Source: Ectothiorhodospiraceae bacterium BW-2
Lineage (GTDB): Bacteria > Pseudomonadota > Gammaproteobacteria > Thiohalomonadales > Thiohalomonadaceae
Assembly: GCA_008375315.1 (NCBI GenBank)
Contig: CP032507.1
Span: forward strand, 1,539,001 to 1,603,000
Length of the DNA stretch: 64,000 nt
Reading direction: 5' to 3'
The translations under genes and the position numbers were made by a program. The notes under the pieces were generated by a model. It was given only the letters and a program-made list of their open reading frames with translations, ran no database searches and was not told the DNA's origin. Shown piece by piece: positions 52,533 through 61,009 of the stretch (position 1 is the stretch's first letter; the number at the start of each line of letters is the position of its first letter).

Positions 52533-54806
52533 ATGGGGAAATTAGAGAGCATAGCGCATGTTCGTTGTGATGATTCTGAAACAGTCATCAAACCACACGC
52601 TCTTAAAGAACATCTAATCGAAACGGCAAAGCTAGCCGCTGAGGTTTCAACACCATTTCAGGCTCAAGCGTGGGCTGAGCTGGCTGGGCGCTGGCACGAT
52701 TTAGGTAAATATCGGCAACGGTTTCAGGACTATATTCGTCTGCAAACCGGCTATGAGGCTGAAAGTGCCCATCTTGAACATATTAATAAAGCGCCTCACT
52801 CGACTGTGGGTGCTATTCATGCGATTAAGCAACAAGGCGATAGTTTAGGTCATATTCTTGCCTATCTGATAGCGGGTCACCATGCCGGATTACCCGATTG
52901 GCATGGTGGTAAAGCGAGTCTTGGTTATCGGCTGAAACAGGGGCAACAGGAGTACCAGGAAGCGATGAGAGCTGATATTCCAGCCGACATTCTGAGTGGT
53001 ATAGAGCTATCCCTACCGCAGTTTACCAATTCGTCAAAATCGATCTGGTCACTGTGGATGCGCTTACTATTTTCGGCACTGGTTGATGCCGATTTTCTCG
53101 ATACTGAACGCTATATGAGTCCTGAACGGGCGTCGAAGCGAGATACTTGGCCATCGCTGGAGGAGTTGCGTGGTCGCTTTGATACATCGATAGCGGAATT
53201 ACAAGCGAAACAGGGTGATTCGCCCTTAGCGTCGATACGATCCCAAATTTATCAACAGTGCCTTGTCGCTGCAAATTGGGAACCCGGATTATTTAGCCTG
53301 ACAGTGCCAACCGGTGGCGGTAAAACTCTTTCCAGTCTTGCGTTTGCGCTACAACACGCTAAAAAGTATTACAAACGGCGCATTATCTATGCGATTCCGT
53401 TTACCTCAATTATTGAACAAAATGCCGATGTTTTTCGTCGCTATCTGGGTGATGATGCCGTTTTAGAACACCACAGTAATTTGGATCTGCCGTTGAGTGA
53501 AGAGGGCGGTCGTAGTCGTTTAGCAGCGGAAAATTGGGATGCGCCCCTGATTGTGACGACTAATGTGCAGCTGTTTGAGTCACTGCATGCCAGTCGTACC
53601 AGCCGTTGTCGTAAACTACACAATCTGGTTAACAGTATCATTATTCTGGATGAGGTACAGCAGTTACCTCGGGATTTTCACGCGCCGATTACTACCGTGA
53701 TGCAGCAGTTAGCGGATGACTTTGGCGTAAGCTGGGTGCTCTGTACCGCGACTCAGCCAGAGTTAGGCAGGCAGCAGAACAGCTTTGGTCAAACGCTACT
53801 TGAAGGACTGAGTAATGTACGCGAAATCATCAATGCTCCCTCTGAGCTGGCAAATCAACTACAGCGGGTTATAATTCAATTACCACAACCAGATGCCAAA
53901 CGCCAGAGCTGGCAAGGCATTGCAGAGGTATTAATCGCCGAGCCGTTAGTGTTGGCGGTGGTTAATCGTCGTGATGATGCTCGTACTTTATTTGAACTGC
54001 TACCGGATGAAGGGCAGAAATATCACCTTTCTGCACAGATGTGTCCAGAACATCGTAGTGTTATTTTGGGTGAAATTAAAAAATCTTTATTGAATTGGAA
54101 ACAAGATGATCCACCACTAAGGGTCGTCACCACACAGCTTATTGAGGCTGGTGTCGATATCGACTTTCCGGTGGTCTATCGGGCGATGGCGGGATTGGAT
54201 TCGATTGCACAGGCGGCAGGGCGTTGTAATCGTGAAGCTAAATTACCCCAACCTGGTCGGGTGGTGGTCTTTCTACCGCCGACTGCTGCACCAATGGGGC
54301 TGTTAAAGCAGGGCGAAGAGGTCACTATAGAGCTGTTGCAGAGTGGTAAACTGACCAACCCATTAGCGCCAGAGAGTTTTTCAGCCTATTTTGATCTGCT
54401 TAACAGCAAAGGGGAACGAGATAAACAGGGCATCCTTAAACTGCTCACACCAGAACATAGTCAGGACGCACCACTTGCGATTGCTTTTCGTACGGCGGCA
54501 GAAAAATTTCGTTTAATCGATAATGAGGGAGAGAGTGTTATCGTCCCCTACCGTAGCGATAAAAAAGAGTCGCCAGTGTATCAGTGGTTGAGTCTGCTGG
54601 AGCAAGATAGCAGCCAAAAGTGGATCTACCGTAAATTACAGCGTTATAGCGTCACACTACCGCAAAAATGGGTTCAGCGGTTAATGGATGACAATGTGAT
54701 TGAAGTGATGGCTGGGCAACGGTTGCTGTTAGCCGAATATTACGATATCAGTTGGGGTGTGAATTTGGGTGATCTGCAACTCTCGGCAGAAGAGAGCATT
54801 ATTTGA
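52533..54806 (+). CDS. cas3: Cas3 nuclease-helicase, type I-C
   Basis: 757 residues, normal for I-C. HD nuclease: 'AGRWHDLGKYRQRFQDYI' (about 50-66) and 'YLIAGHHAGLPDWHG' (about 110-122). SF2 helicase: Walker A 'VPTGGGKTLSSLAFAL' (about 257), 'IILDEVQQLPRDFH' (about 370), 'CTATQPELGRQ', 'VTTQLIEAGVDIDFPVVYRA' and 'SIAQAAGRCNREAK' (about 535-568). Recruited by Cascade to nick and degrade target DNA. First gene of the operon, directly after rlaP with almost no room for a promoter of its own, so it may be transcribed from upstream. Intact. Confidence 0.95.
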   Translation: MGKLESIAHVRCDDSETVIKPHALKEHLIETAKLAAEVSTPFQAQAWAELAGRWHDLGKYRQRFQDYIRLQTGYEAESAHLEHINKAPHSTVGAIHAIKQQGDSLGHILAYLIAGHHAGLPDWHGGKASLGYRLKQGQQEYQEAMRADIPADILSGIELSLPQFTNSSKSIWSLWMRLLFSALVDADFLDTERYMSPERASKRDTWPSLEELRGRFDTSIAELQAKQGDSPLASIRSQIYQQCLVAANWEPGLFSLTVPTGGGKTLSSLAFALQHAKKYYKRRIIYAIPFTSIIEQNADVFRRYLGDDAVLEHHSNLDLPLSEEGGRSRLAAENWDAPLIVTTNVQLFESLHASRTSRCRKLHNLVNSIIILDEVQQLPRDFHAPITTVMQQLADDFGVSWVLCTATQPELGRQQNSFGQTLLEGLSNVREIINAPSELANQLQRVIIQLPQPDAKRQSWQGIAEVLIAEPLVLAVVNRRDDARTLFELLPDEGQKYHLSAQMCPEHRSVILGEIKKSLLNWKQDDPPLRVVTTQLIEAGVDIDFPVVYRAMAGLDSIAQAAGRCNREAKLPQPGRVVVFLPPTAAPMGLLKQGEEVTIELLQSGKLTNPLAPESFSAYFDLLNSKGERDKQGILKLLTPEHSQDAPLAIAFRTAAEKFRLIDNEGESVIVPYRSDKKESPVYQWLSLLEQDSSQKWIYRKLQRYSVTLPQKWVQRLMDDNVIEVMAGQRLLLAEYYDISWGVNLGDLQLSAEESII

Positions 54807-54815
54807 GGAGTGAAC

Positions 54816-55469
54816 ATGGGATTTTGTCTGGAAGTGGCGGGTGATTTTGCCTGTTTTACCCGTCCGGAGATGAAAGTCGAACGGGTCAGTTACGATGTAA
54901 TTACCCCTTCGGCGGCACGGGCTATTTTTGAGGCGATACTCTGGAAACCGGCGATAAGCTGGCAAATTGATCGTATTGAAGTATTACAACCGATTCGCTG
55001 GATCAATTTGCGCCGCAATGAGTTAAGCAGTGTGATACCGATGATGAATGTCACCAAGGCGATGAAGGGAGGTACGATGCCGCACTGTTCAATTGAAGAT
55101 GATCGCCAGCAGCGGGCAGGGCTGTTTTTGCGCGATGTGCGCTATCGCCTGCATGGCCATTTTATGATGACTAACAAAGCCGGAACCACAGATAGTGAAG
55201 CCAAATTTGCCGAAATGTTCCGGCGGCGGGCGCAAAAGGGGCAGTGTTTTAACCAACCCTATCTCGGCTGTCGGGAATTTTCCTGTTCGTTTGAACTGAT
55301 TGAGGAGGAGCCAGCCACACCCGCGATTAACGAAAGCCGACCATTGGGATGGATGCTCTATGATATTGATCACAGTGGCAGAGAACCGACCCCGCTCTTT
55401 TTTAATGCCATGATGCAAAACGGTGTGATTGAGGTGCCGCCTCGCCATAGTGAGGAGGTACGGGGATGA
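54816..55469 (+). CDS. cas5c: Cas5c (Cas5d), type I-C crRNA endonuclease
   Basis: 217 residues from ATG 54816 behind GAGGAG (a GTG 6 bp upstream is possible). RAMP protein: 'FCLEVAGDFACFTRPEMKVE', 'YDVITPSAARAIFEAILWKP', 'RWINLRRNELSSV', 'QRAGLFLRDVRYRLHGHFMM' and the glycine-rich C-terminus near 'LGWMLYDIDHSGREPTPLFF'. In type I-C, Cas5 replaces Cas6 and processes pre-crRNA; the basic and aromatic residues near the N-terminus fit that role. It overlaps cas8c by 4 bp. Intact. Confidence 0.94.
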   Translation: MGFCLEVAGDFACFTRPEMKVERVSYDVITPSAARAIFEAILWKPAISWQIDRIEVLQPIRWINLRRNELSSVIPMMNVTKAMKGGTMPHCSIEDDRQQRAGLFLRDVRYRLHGHFMMTNKAGTTDSEAKFAEMFRRRAQKGQCFNQPYLGCREFSCSFELIEEEPATPAINESRPLGWMLYDIDHSGREPTPLFFNAMMQNGVIEVPPRHSEEVRG

Positions 55470-57274
55470 TACTGCAGGCATTGTGTGACTATTATGAGCG
55501 TAAGCGAGATGAATTACCAAAATATGGTTTTGAGAATAAGAAAATACCCTTTGTGATTGTGATTGACGAAAATGGCCAGTTCATCTCATTAGAGGATACT
55601 CGTGAGATGGATGGAAAACGGAAGGTGGTGAGAGAGTTTTTAGTGCCAAAATTACCGCAGACCCGAAAAGCGAAAGATGAGGTGGTGCGTAGTGGATTAA
55701 CTGCTGGAATAGCAATAGATCATTTTGGTTATGTGGCTGGGCAAGCTAAATGTGATAAAAAAACTAAAGGCTATCTTGAAAAAGATGTTGTATTAGCTAA
55801 GGAGCAATTAGCAGGTTTTCAAGCTAAAACAGATCAGCTTGCTAAAATATTGCTTAATGATTCAGGAGTTAAATCTTTAGCTAGATTTTATCAAGATGAA
55901 GCAAATCTGGATAAACTCAAACAACACGAGAGTTGGAACGATGTGGTTAAACAGGATGGTACGATGCTGGCATTTCGTTTGGCTGGATGTGCTCATCTTG
56001 TTTGCCAATCTCATGATGTAATTAGATATATTGAGAGTGAAACCGCATTAGAAAGTGACGGATTTTGTTTGCTAAAAGGAGATAATGCCAAAATTGCTAG
56101 AATTCATAGCGTTATAAAAGTTAAAGGAAGTCAGGAAAGCAAGCCGAAGACTCCAAGAGTCGTATCTTTTAATCAAAAATCATTTGAGTCACTCGGTAAA
56201 TCTCAGAGCTATAACTCTCCGATTGGTGAGTTAGCCAGTTTTCAATACTCAACTGCACTTAATCATTTGTTAAGTGGTCATTCTCAAAATAGTTTTCATA
56301 TTGGTGATATGGACTACCTTTTTTGGTCAGAGAAACGAACTCCACTCGAAAATACTTTCTCCGCCATTTTTGGTTACAGCGATAATCCCGATAGCGGCAC
56401 CGAGGCGGTTAAATCACTGTTTCAAACCATTCATAACGGCGCCTACACCGCAGCCGATGGTCAGGACCGCTTCTATCTGTTAGCACTGGCGCCCAACTCG
56501 GCGCGTATTATGGTGCGGCTGTGGCAAAACGGCACCGTAGCCGAATTTGCCGAAAATTTGGCGCAGTGGTTTCATGATCTCGATATTGTTGGTCGGGATC
56601 ACTATGGTTACCCACCACTCATCAGGCTGCTGCGGGCAACAGCACTCAAAGGGGAGGATAAACACCTCTCACCACGACTGCCTGCTGATCTACTTCGAGC
56701 GATATTGCTAAATCAGCCATTACCAATATCGTTAGTAAATGCATTGCTGTACAGAATGAAAATAGAAAAATGCCCAAAGGATAAAAACGAGAAAGCAATT
56801 AAGGATAATTTAGATTTTCTTAGAACTTCAGCCATTAAAGCGTGGCTCAATCGTCAAAATCGTTATAACCCCACTTTCAAGGAGGTGACCGTGTCGCTAA
56901 ATCCCGAAGAAGATCGTCCCGGCTATCTGCTGGGTCGTCTGTTTGCCCTGTTAGAGAAGCTACAGCAAGATGCTAATCCGGGGCTGAATGCTACTATTCG
57001 TGATCGTTACTACAGCAGTGCCAGTACCACACCGCAATCGGTGTTTGCCACGCTGATGCGGTTACATACCCATCATCTCAAAAAGATTGAAAACCCTAAA
57101 TGGCGTGGGTCGATGGAGAAAAGGATTGGTGAAGTGATGGCAAAAATCCAGCAGTTCCCGTCCCATCTGAATCTTGAAAATCAGGGGCTGTTTGCTATCG
57201 GTTACTACCACCAGCGCCAACATCTATTTAGCAAAAATACCACCTCCAAGGAGAGTCAACATGAGTCTGAATAA
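55466..57274 (+). CDS. cas8c: Cas8c (Csd1) large subunit of Cascade
   Basis: 602 residues with the Csd1 start 'MILQALCDYYERKRDELPKY' and typical blocks 'IPFVIVIDENGQFISLEDTR', 'HSQNSFHIGDMDYLFWSEKR', 'DRFYLLALAPNSARIMVRLW' and 'EDRPGYLLGRLFALLEKLQQ'. It recognises the PAM and helps unwind the target; in I-C an internal start can yield a Cas11-like small subunit, and several in-frame ATGs in the C-terminal part could serve. It overlaps cas5c at the start and cas7c at the end. The part from about 55700 to 56300 is AT-richer than the rest. Intact. Confidence 0.94.
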   Translation: MILQALCDYYERKRDELPKYGFENKKIPFVIVIDENGQFISLEDTREMDGKRKVVREFLVPKLPQTRKAKDEVVRSGLTAGIAIDHFGYVAGQAKCDKKTKGYLEKDVVLAKEQLAGFQAKTDQLAKILLNDSGVKSLARFYQDEANLDKLKQHESWNDVVKQDGTMLAFRLAGCAHLVCQSHDVIRYIESETALESDGFCLLKGDNAKIARIHSVIKVKGSQESKPKTPRVVSFNQKSFESLGKSQSYNSPIGELASFQYSTALNHLLSGHSQNSFHIGDMDYLFWSEKRTPLENTFSAIFGYSDNPDSGTEAVKSLFQTIHNGAYTAADGQDRFYLLALAPNSARIMVRLWQNGTVAEFAENLAQWFHDLDIVGRDHYGYPPLIRLLRATALKGEDKHLSPRLPADLLRAILLNQPLPISLVNALLYRMKIEKCPKDKNEKAIKDNLDFLRTSAIKAWLNRQNRYNPTFKEVTVSLNPEEDRPGYLLGRLFALLEKLQQDANPGLNATIRDRYYSSASTTPQSVFATLMRLHTHHLKKIENPKWRGSMEKRIGEVMAKIQQFPSHLNLENQGLFAIGYYHQRQHLFSKNTTSKESQHESE

Positions 57275-58250
57275 CCGCTATGAATTTGTTTTACTGTTTG
57301 ATGTTAAGGATGGCAATCCTAACGGCGATCCCGATGCCGGTAATCTGCCACGGTTAGATCCCGAAACCGGGATGGGGCTGGTTACTGATGTCTGTTTGAA
57401 GCGTAAGGTGCGTAACTATGTCGGAATTGCAAAAGAAAATAGTGCACCGTTTGAAATATATGTCACTGAAAAAGCGATATTAAATAATCAACATGCCAGA
57501 GCCTATACTGAGTCAGATGAGTTAACAGAGAAGCTGCAACAATTGGAAGAGGCAAAGAGGGTGCCAAAACCAAAAAAAGGAGCCGATGAAACAGCCTATA
57601 AAGAGGCGCAAAAACTAATTAAATCAATACACCATGAAGATTTAGCCAAAAGATGGGTATGTGACAACTTTTTCGATGTACGCACTTTCGGTGCCGTGAT
57701 GTCCACCAGCGATAAAAATGACGAAGATGACAAAAGTGATATTGCCAAAAAAGCAGGGCAGGTTAGAGGGCCGGTACAGATAACATTCTCCCGCTCTATT
57801 GATCCTGTCGTTACAGCAGAACACTCTTTGAGTGTGGTAGCTGCTCGTAAAGATCCGGATAAACCTGGTAATAAGTCCATTCAGGAACAAATTGGAATAC
57901 AAGGCAGAAAATTCACCATCCCCTACGCTCTCTATCGTTGTCACGGCTTTGTTTCTGCCCACTTGGCCGATCAAACCGGCTTTGACGCAGAGGATTTGGA
58001 GCTGTTGTGGCAGGCATTAATCAATATGTTTGATCATGACCGCTCTGCCGCTCGTGGTGAAATGAGCTGTCGTGGTCTTTTTGTGTTCAAACATGAGAGC
58101 AAATTAGGTAATGCGCCGGCGCATCAGCTGTTTGACCTCATTACAGTAACGGCTAACAACCAGCCACCACGATCTTTTAGCGATTATTCGGTTGTTATTG
58201 ACGAACAAAGCCTGCCAGAACAAGTGACTTTGGAAAAAAAGGTGGGGTAG
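57261..58250 (+). CDS. cas7c: Cas7c (Csd2) backbone subunit
   Basis: 329 residues from ATG 57261, preceded by AAGGAG, inside the cas8c end; the frame extends further upstream without a ribosome site. 'YEFVLLFDVKDGNPNGDPDA' is the Csd2/Cst2 hallmark, followed by 'GLVTDVCLKRKVRNYVGIAK', 'VRTFGAVMSTSDKN', 'GPVQITFSRSIDPVVTAEHS' and 'FDHDRSAARGEMSCRGLFVF'. It forms the crRNA-covering filament of type I-C Cascade. Intact. In complete I-C loci it is followed by cas4-cas1-cas2; here a small unrelated gene and an IS follow. Confidence 0.95.
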   Translation: MSLNNRYEFVLLFDVKDGNPNGDPDAGNLPRLDPETGMGLVTDVCLKRKVRNYVGIAKENSAPFEIYVTEKAILNNQHARAYTESDELTEKLQQLEEAKRVPKPKKGADETAYKEAQKLIKSIHHEDLAKRWVCDNFFDVRTFGAVMSTSDKNDEDDKSDIAKKAGQVRGPVQITFSRSIDPVVTAEHSLSVVAARKDPDKPGNKSIQEQIGIQGRKFTIPYALYRCHGFVSAHLADQTGFDAEDLELLWQALINMFDHDRSAARGEMSCRGLFVFKHESKLGNAPAHQLFDLITVTANNQPPRSFSDYSVVIDEQSLPEQVTLEKKVG

Positions 58251-58254
58251 TTTT

Positions 58255-58506
58255 ATGTCGTTAGCACTGAATCATCAATTTGAAGAGATACTGGAACCGC
58301 TAGGTCAACATTCCGTAAATTTCTTTATGGCTGCAGCGCTTTATCATGCCCATAAGCTGAGCTTCACAGCCGCAGCCAGCTTAGCGGGGTTAGAGTTTGA
58401 AGCGTTTGCTGTACTTTTAAAAGAGCGCTACGGTAGTGGTTTTTGGATAACTGATGAAGTCGGACATGAAGATATTCAATTAGCTACTGAGTTGTCACAG
58501 CGGTGA
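58255..58506 (+). CDS. UPF0175-like small protein
   Basis: 83 residues starting 4 bp after cas7c. 'NFFMAAALYHAHKLSFTAAA' and 'SLAGLEFEAFAVLLKERYGS' resemble the HTH-like pattern of UPF0175 proteins, usually antitoxins encoded before a PIN-like or DUF3368 toxin. No toxin gene follows; the ISBst12-like element begins 38 bp later. It sits where cas4 would be expected, so it is either a captured antitoxin remnant or an uncharacterised partner of this I-C operon. Confidence 0.6.
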   Translation: MSLALNHQFEEILEPLGQHSVNFFMAAALYHAHKLSFTAAASLAGLEFEAFAVLLKERYGSGFWITDEVGHEDIQLATELSQR

Positions 58507-58543
58507 AGGTTGTTTGTAACAGTAGTCTTTACCCGAATTTATC

Positions 58544-60258
58544 GTAACTCCTCATAAACCGTTAGCATTCTCGCCGCTGATTTTGCTAGACTAATGCCAT
58601 CAAATTCATCAACTCGCCAAAATTCAAACTGAACCAGTGACCGATACAGAACAGACATTACTCAGCATGCTACTTGCTCAACAAGAGAGAATTGAGCAGT
58701 TAGAAGCGGAGATTATTCGTCTGAAGAATCTGAATCAAAAACCGACCATCAAACCGAGTAAAATAGATCAGCAGGATGAGGCCGACTCATCCGGTGATGC
58801 CAACTCTGATGAAGAAGGTAATGAGTCAAAAGATAATCAGGACAAATCGGGTCGTGGCAAAAAACGCAACTCAGGTCCCAAAGGAAGCAAAAAAGATAAA
58901 TTAGTCGTCACAACGCTTCGCGAGCTTGCCCCGCCCGATCTGCCTGACGATCCGAAAGAGGCAGGATGGAAGCATGTGAGTCATAGCGACTATCTGGTTC
59001 AGGAGCTATTGATGGAGGTCGATGTGATCTGCTATCGGCGCGAGGTTTGGCGTCGTCCGGATGGCTCATTGGCGATTGGCGAGTTGCCTGACGATGTTAA
59101 AGGTCATTTTGGCCCTACTCTAAAAAGCTATCTGCTCTACCAAAACCACCACGGCTGCATGACGCAGCCACGAATTCACCAACAACTGACAGAAATAGGG
59201 TTCCAGCTTTCCACCGGACAACTGAGCCAGCTTTTAACCGAAGGGCATGAGGCTTTTCATGAAGAAGCGCTTAGTGTGTTACAGGCTGGGATAGATGTCT
59301 GTGATTATCTGCAAACCGATGATACCGGTGCGAGGCACGATGGGAAAAATGGCTATTGCACGGTCATTACCAATGACCTGTTTACATGGTTCGGGAGTAC
59401 AGAGAGTAAAAGTCGGATCAATTTTTTGACGCTGTTGCAGGCAGGCGAGTGTCGCTATGTCCTCAATTCTGAAGCGTTGACCTATATGAGCGGACAAAAA
59501 TTCCCGCAGAAAAAACAAGAACAGCTGAAATTAGGTCAAACATTCACAGACCGCGACTCATGGCATATCCATCTGAGGAAAGTGGGAATCACAAACCAAC
59601 GCCATATCCGGATAGTGACCGAAGGGGCTCTGCTCGGTGGGTTAGTCGATTTAGGATTTGATACGAATATCGCCCTGACAAGCGATGATGCCGGTCAGTT
59701 TAACCTGTTTTACCATGCGTTGTGTTGGATTCATGCCGAGCGGGTTATCACTAAACTGCTTCCTCTTAACGATGTACATACGAAGCAGCAAGAGTGGGTT
59801 CGCCGAGTGATTTGGGATATCTATGCTGACCTGAAACGATTTAAGGCCGACCCGTTGTTGCAGACTGAGGCCTTTAAAACAGAGATATTGGCATGTTTTG
59901 ATGAGCTGTGTCGAACAAAAACCAGCTATATGTTGATGAACAACGCACTGAGCCGGCTAGCAGCGAATAAAACAGAGTTATTTCGGGTGTTAGAGCGCCC
60001 CGACATCCCCTTACACAACAACCTCAGTGAGCGAGAAATCCGGGAATATGTGACCCGACGAAAAATCAGCGGTTCAACCCGCAGCGAAAACGGGCGCCGC
60101 TGTCGGGATACTTTTACAAGCCTGAAGAAAACCTGCCGAAAACTCGGAATCTCGTTTTGGGATTATCTGAACGACAGGATATCTGGCGCCAATAAATTAA
60201 TCCCGTTAGCTGATGCGATCAGAAATGCCGCTGTTGCTAACGGTTAATGAGAAGTTAC
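58544..60258 (+). mobile_element. ISBst12-like IS66 element (about 1715 bp)
   Basis: Ends GTAACTCCTCATAAACCG (58544) and the inverse of GTAACTTCTCATTAACCG (to 60258). One transposase, no tnpA/tnpB. The 8-bp flanks (AATTTATC and CAAAAAAA) do not match, which suggests loss of neighbouring DNA, plausibly the missing cas4-cas1-cas2 and CRISPR array. Confidence 0.85.
58637..60247 (+). CDS. ISBst12-type IS66 transposase
   Basis: 536 residues from GTG 58637. An N-terminal leucine-rich coiled coil ('QERIEQLEAEIIRLKNLNQK') leads into an acidic/lysine-rich linker. The DDE core follows: 'DVCDYLQTDDTGARHDGKNG' (first D), 'NIALTSDDAGQFNLFYHALC' (second D) and 'IPLHNNLSEREIREYVTRRK' (E). It matches the ISBst12 subgroup of IS66, which carries a single transposase gene. 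Apparently intact. Confidence 0.9.
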   Translation: MTDTEQTLLSMLLAQQERIEQLEAEIIRLKNLNQKPTIKPSKIDQQDEADSSGDANSDEEGNESKDNQDKSGRGKKRNSGPKGSKKDKLVVTTLRELAPPDLPDDPKEAGWKHVSHSDYLVQELLMEVDVICYRREVWRRPDGSLAIGELPDDVKGHFGPTLKSYLLYQNHHGCMTQPRIHQQLTEIGFQLSTGQLSQLLTEGHEAFHEEALSVLQAGIDVCDYLQTDDTGARHDGKNGYCTVITNDLFTWFGSTESKSRINFLTLLQAGECRYVLNSEALTYMSGQKFPQKKQEQLKLGQTFTDRDSWHIHLRKVGITNQRHIRIVTEGALLGGLVDLGFDTNIALTSDDAGQFNLFYHALCWIHAERVITKLLPLNDVHTKQQEWVRRVIWDIYADLKRFKADPLLQTEAFKTEILACFDELCRTKTSYMLMNNALSRLAANKTELFRVLERPDIPLHNNLSEREIREYVTRRKISGSTRSENGRRCRDTFTSLKKTCRKLGISFWDYLNDRISGANKLIPLADAIRNAAVANG

Positions 60259-60268
60259 CAAAAAAACA

Positions 60269-60290
60269 CCTAACTATATGATTAGTTAGG
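60269..60290. other. Hairpin in gene-free gap after the IS66 element
   Basis: CCTAACTA and TAGTTAGG pair around a 6-base loop; no T-run follows, so it is a weak terminator at best. The surrounding 60259-60535 holds no convincing gene. Two short tRNA-like stretches in it did not hold up. Confidence 0.4.
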
Positions 60291-61009
60291 TAATTTATCT
60301 GGTGGTGGGGTGGCAACTGGAATCCAACTTGTTAGATCAGGGTTTGATGGCTCATGAGGGCAAATTAGGGTTAATGATAACTGATTAATTTTAAGATAAA
60401 TAATTGGATAGGGGAGGGGGTTTTAATTCGATTGTTTATTTGGGAATCGAACCAGGATTCCTGCAGGTAGGTGTTGTGCCGAAAATTTGAATCACCTGCA
60501 CTTCTTGGATAGTGGTATTGGGCTGTATCCATAGACTACTCCACAATAGCTTTTAGAAGCGCATCCCTGGCATCAGAGTAAAATTGAATATCAATTTTCG
60601 TCGCCATATCATCCGATAGTTCAAATAGCTGCCTGCGGCAGGTCACTGGCATTAACAGTGCTGAAGCACCCTTTTCAACGGCTATTTCGGCAATAGTAAC
60701 CGGGTTATGCACAGGCTCTATTGAGCCACCGAGATTAATCTCCCCAACAATAATCAGCCCACCTCGTACACTCTTTTTGAGTAATGAAGTCGAAAGCGCT
60801 ATTAATGCTGCAATCCCAAGTTTGGCACCTGCTTTTGAGGCATCAAAAGCCCTGAGTTGAACCGTGAATTCGTGGTGACGCGGATCTTTATCACCGACCA
60901 ATTGCATTGAGCGAGCATATAGATTCTGTTCAGCATAGCCCATACTCTCTTTAAAAGCCGGTGGTACGGGTTTGTTCAATATTTTTAATCCCGAACCGGG
61001 TCCTTCATC

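Noticed and set aside
60300-60335. TGGTGGTGGGG, like the reverse complement of a tRNA-Tyr 3' end (possible att site)
   Set aside because: Only about 11 bases match; the following T-arm cannot be formed and no second copy was noticed.
60438-60478. tRNA T-arm-like GGTTCGATTCC on the minus strand
   Set aside because: The 5-bp T stem does not pair around TTCGATT and no acceptor, D or anticodon arms are present.
52510-60540. CRISPR array near the type I-C genes
   Set aside because: No regularly spaced direct repeats were seen in the gaps on either side of the cas operon.
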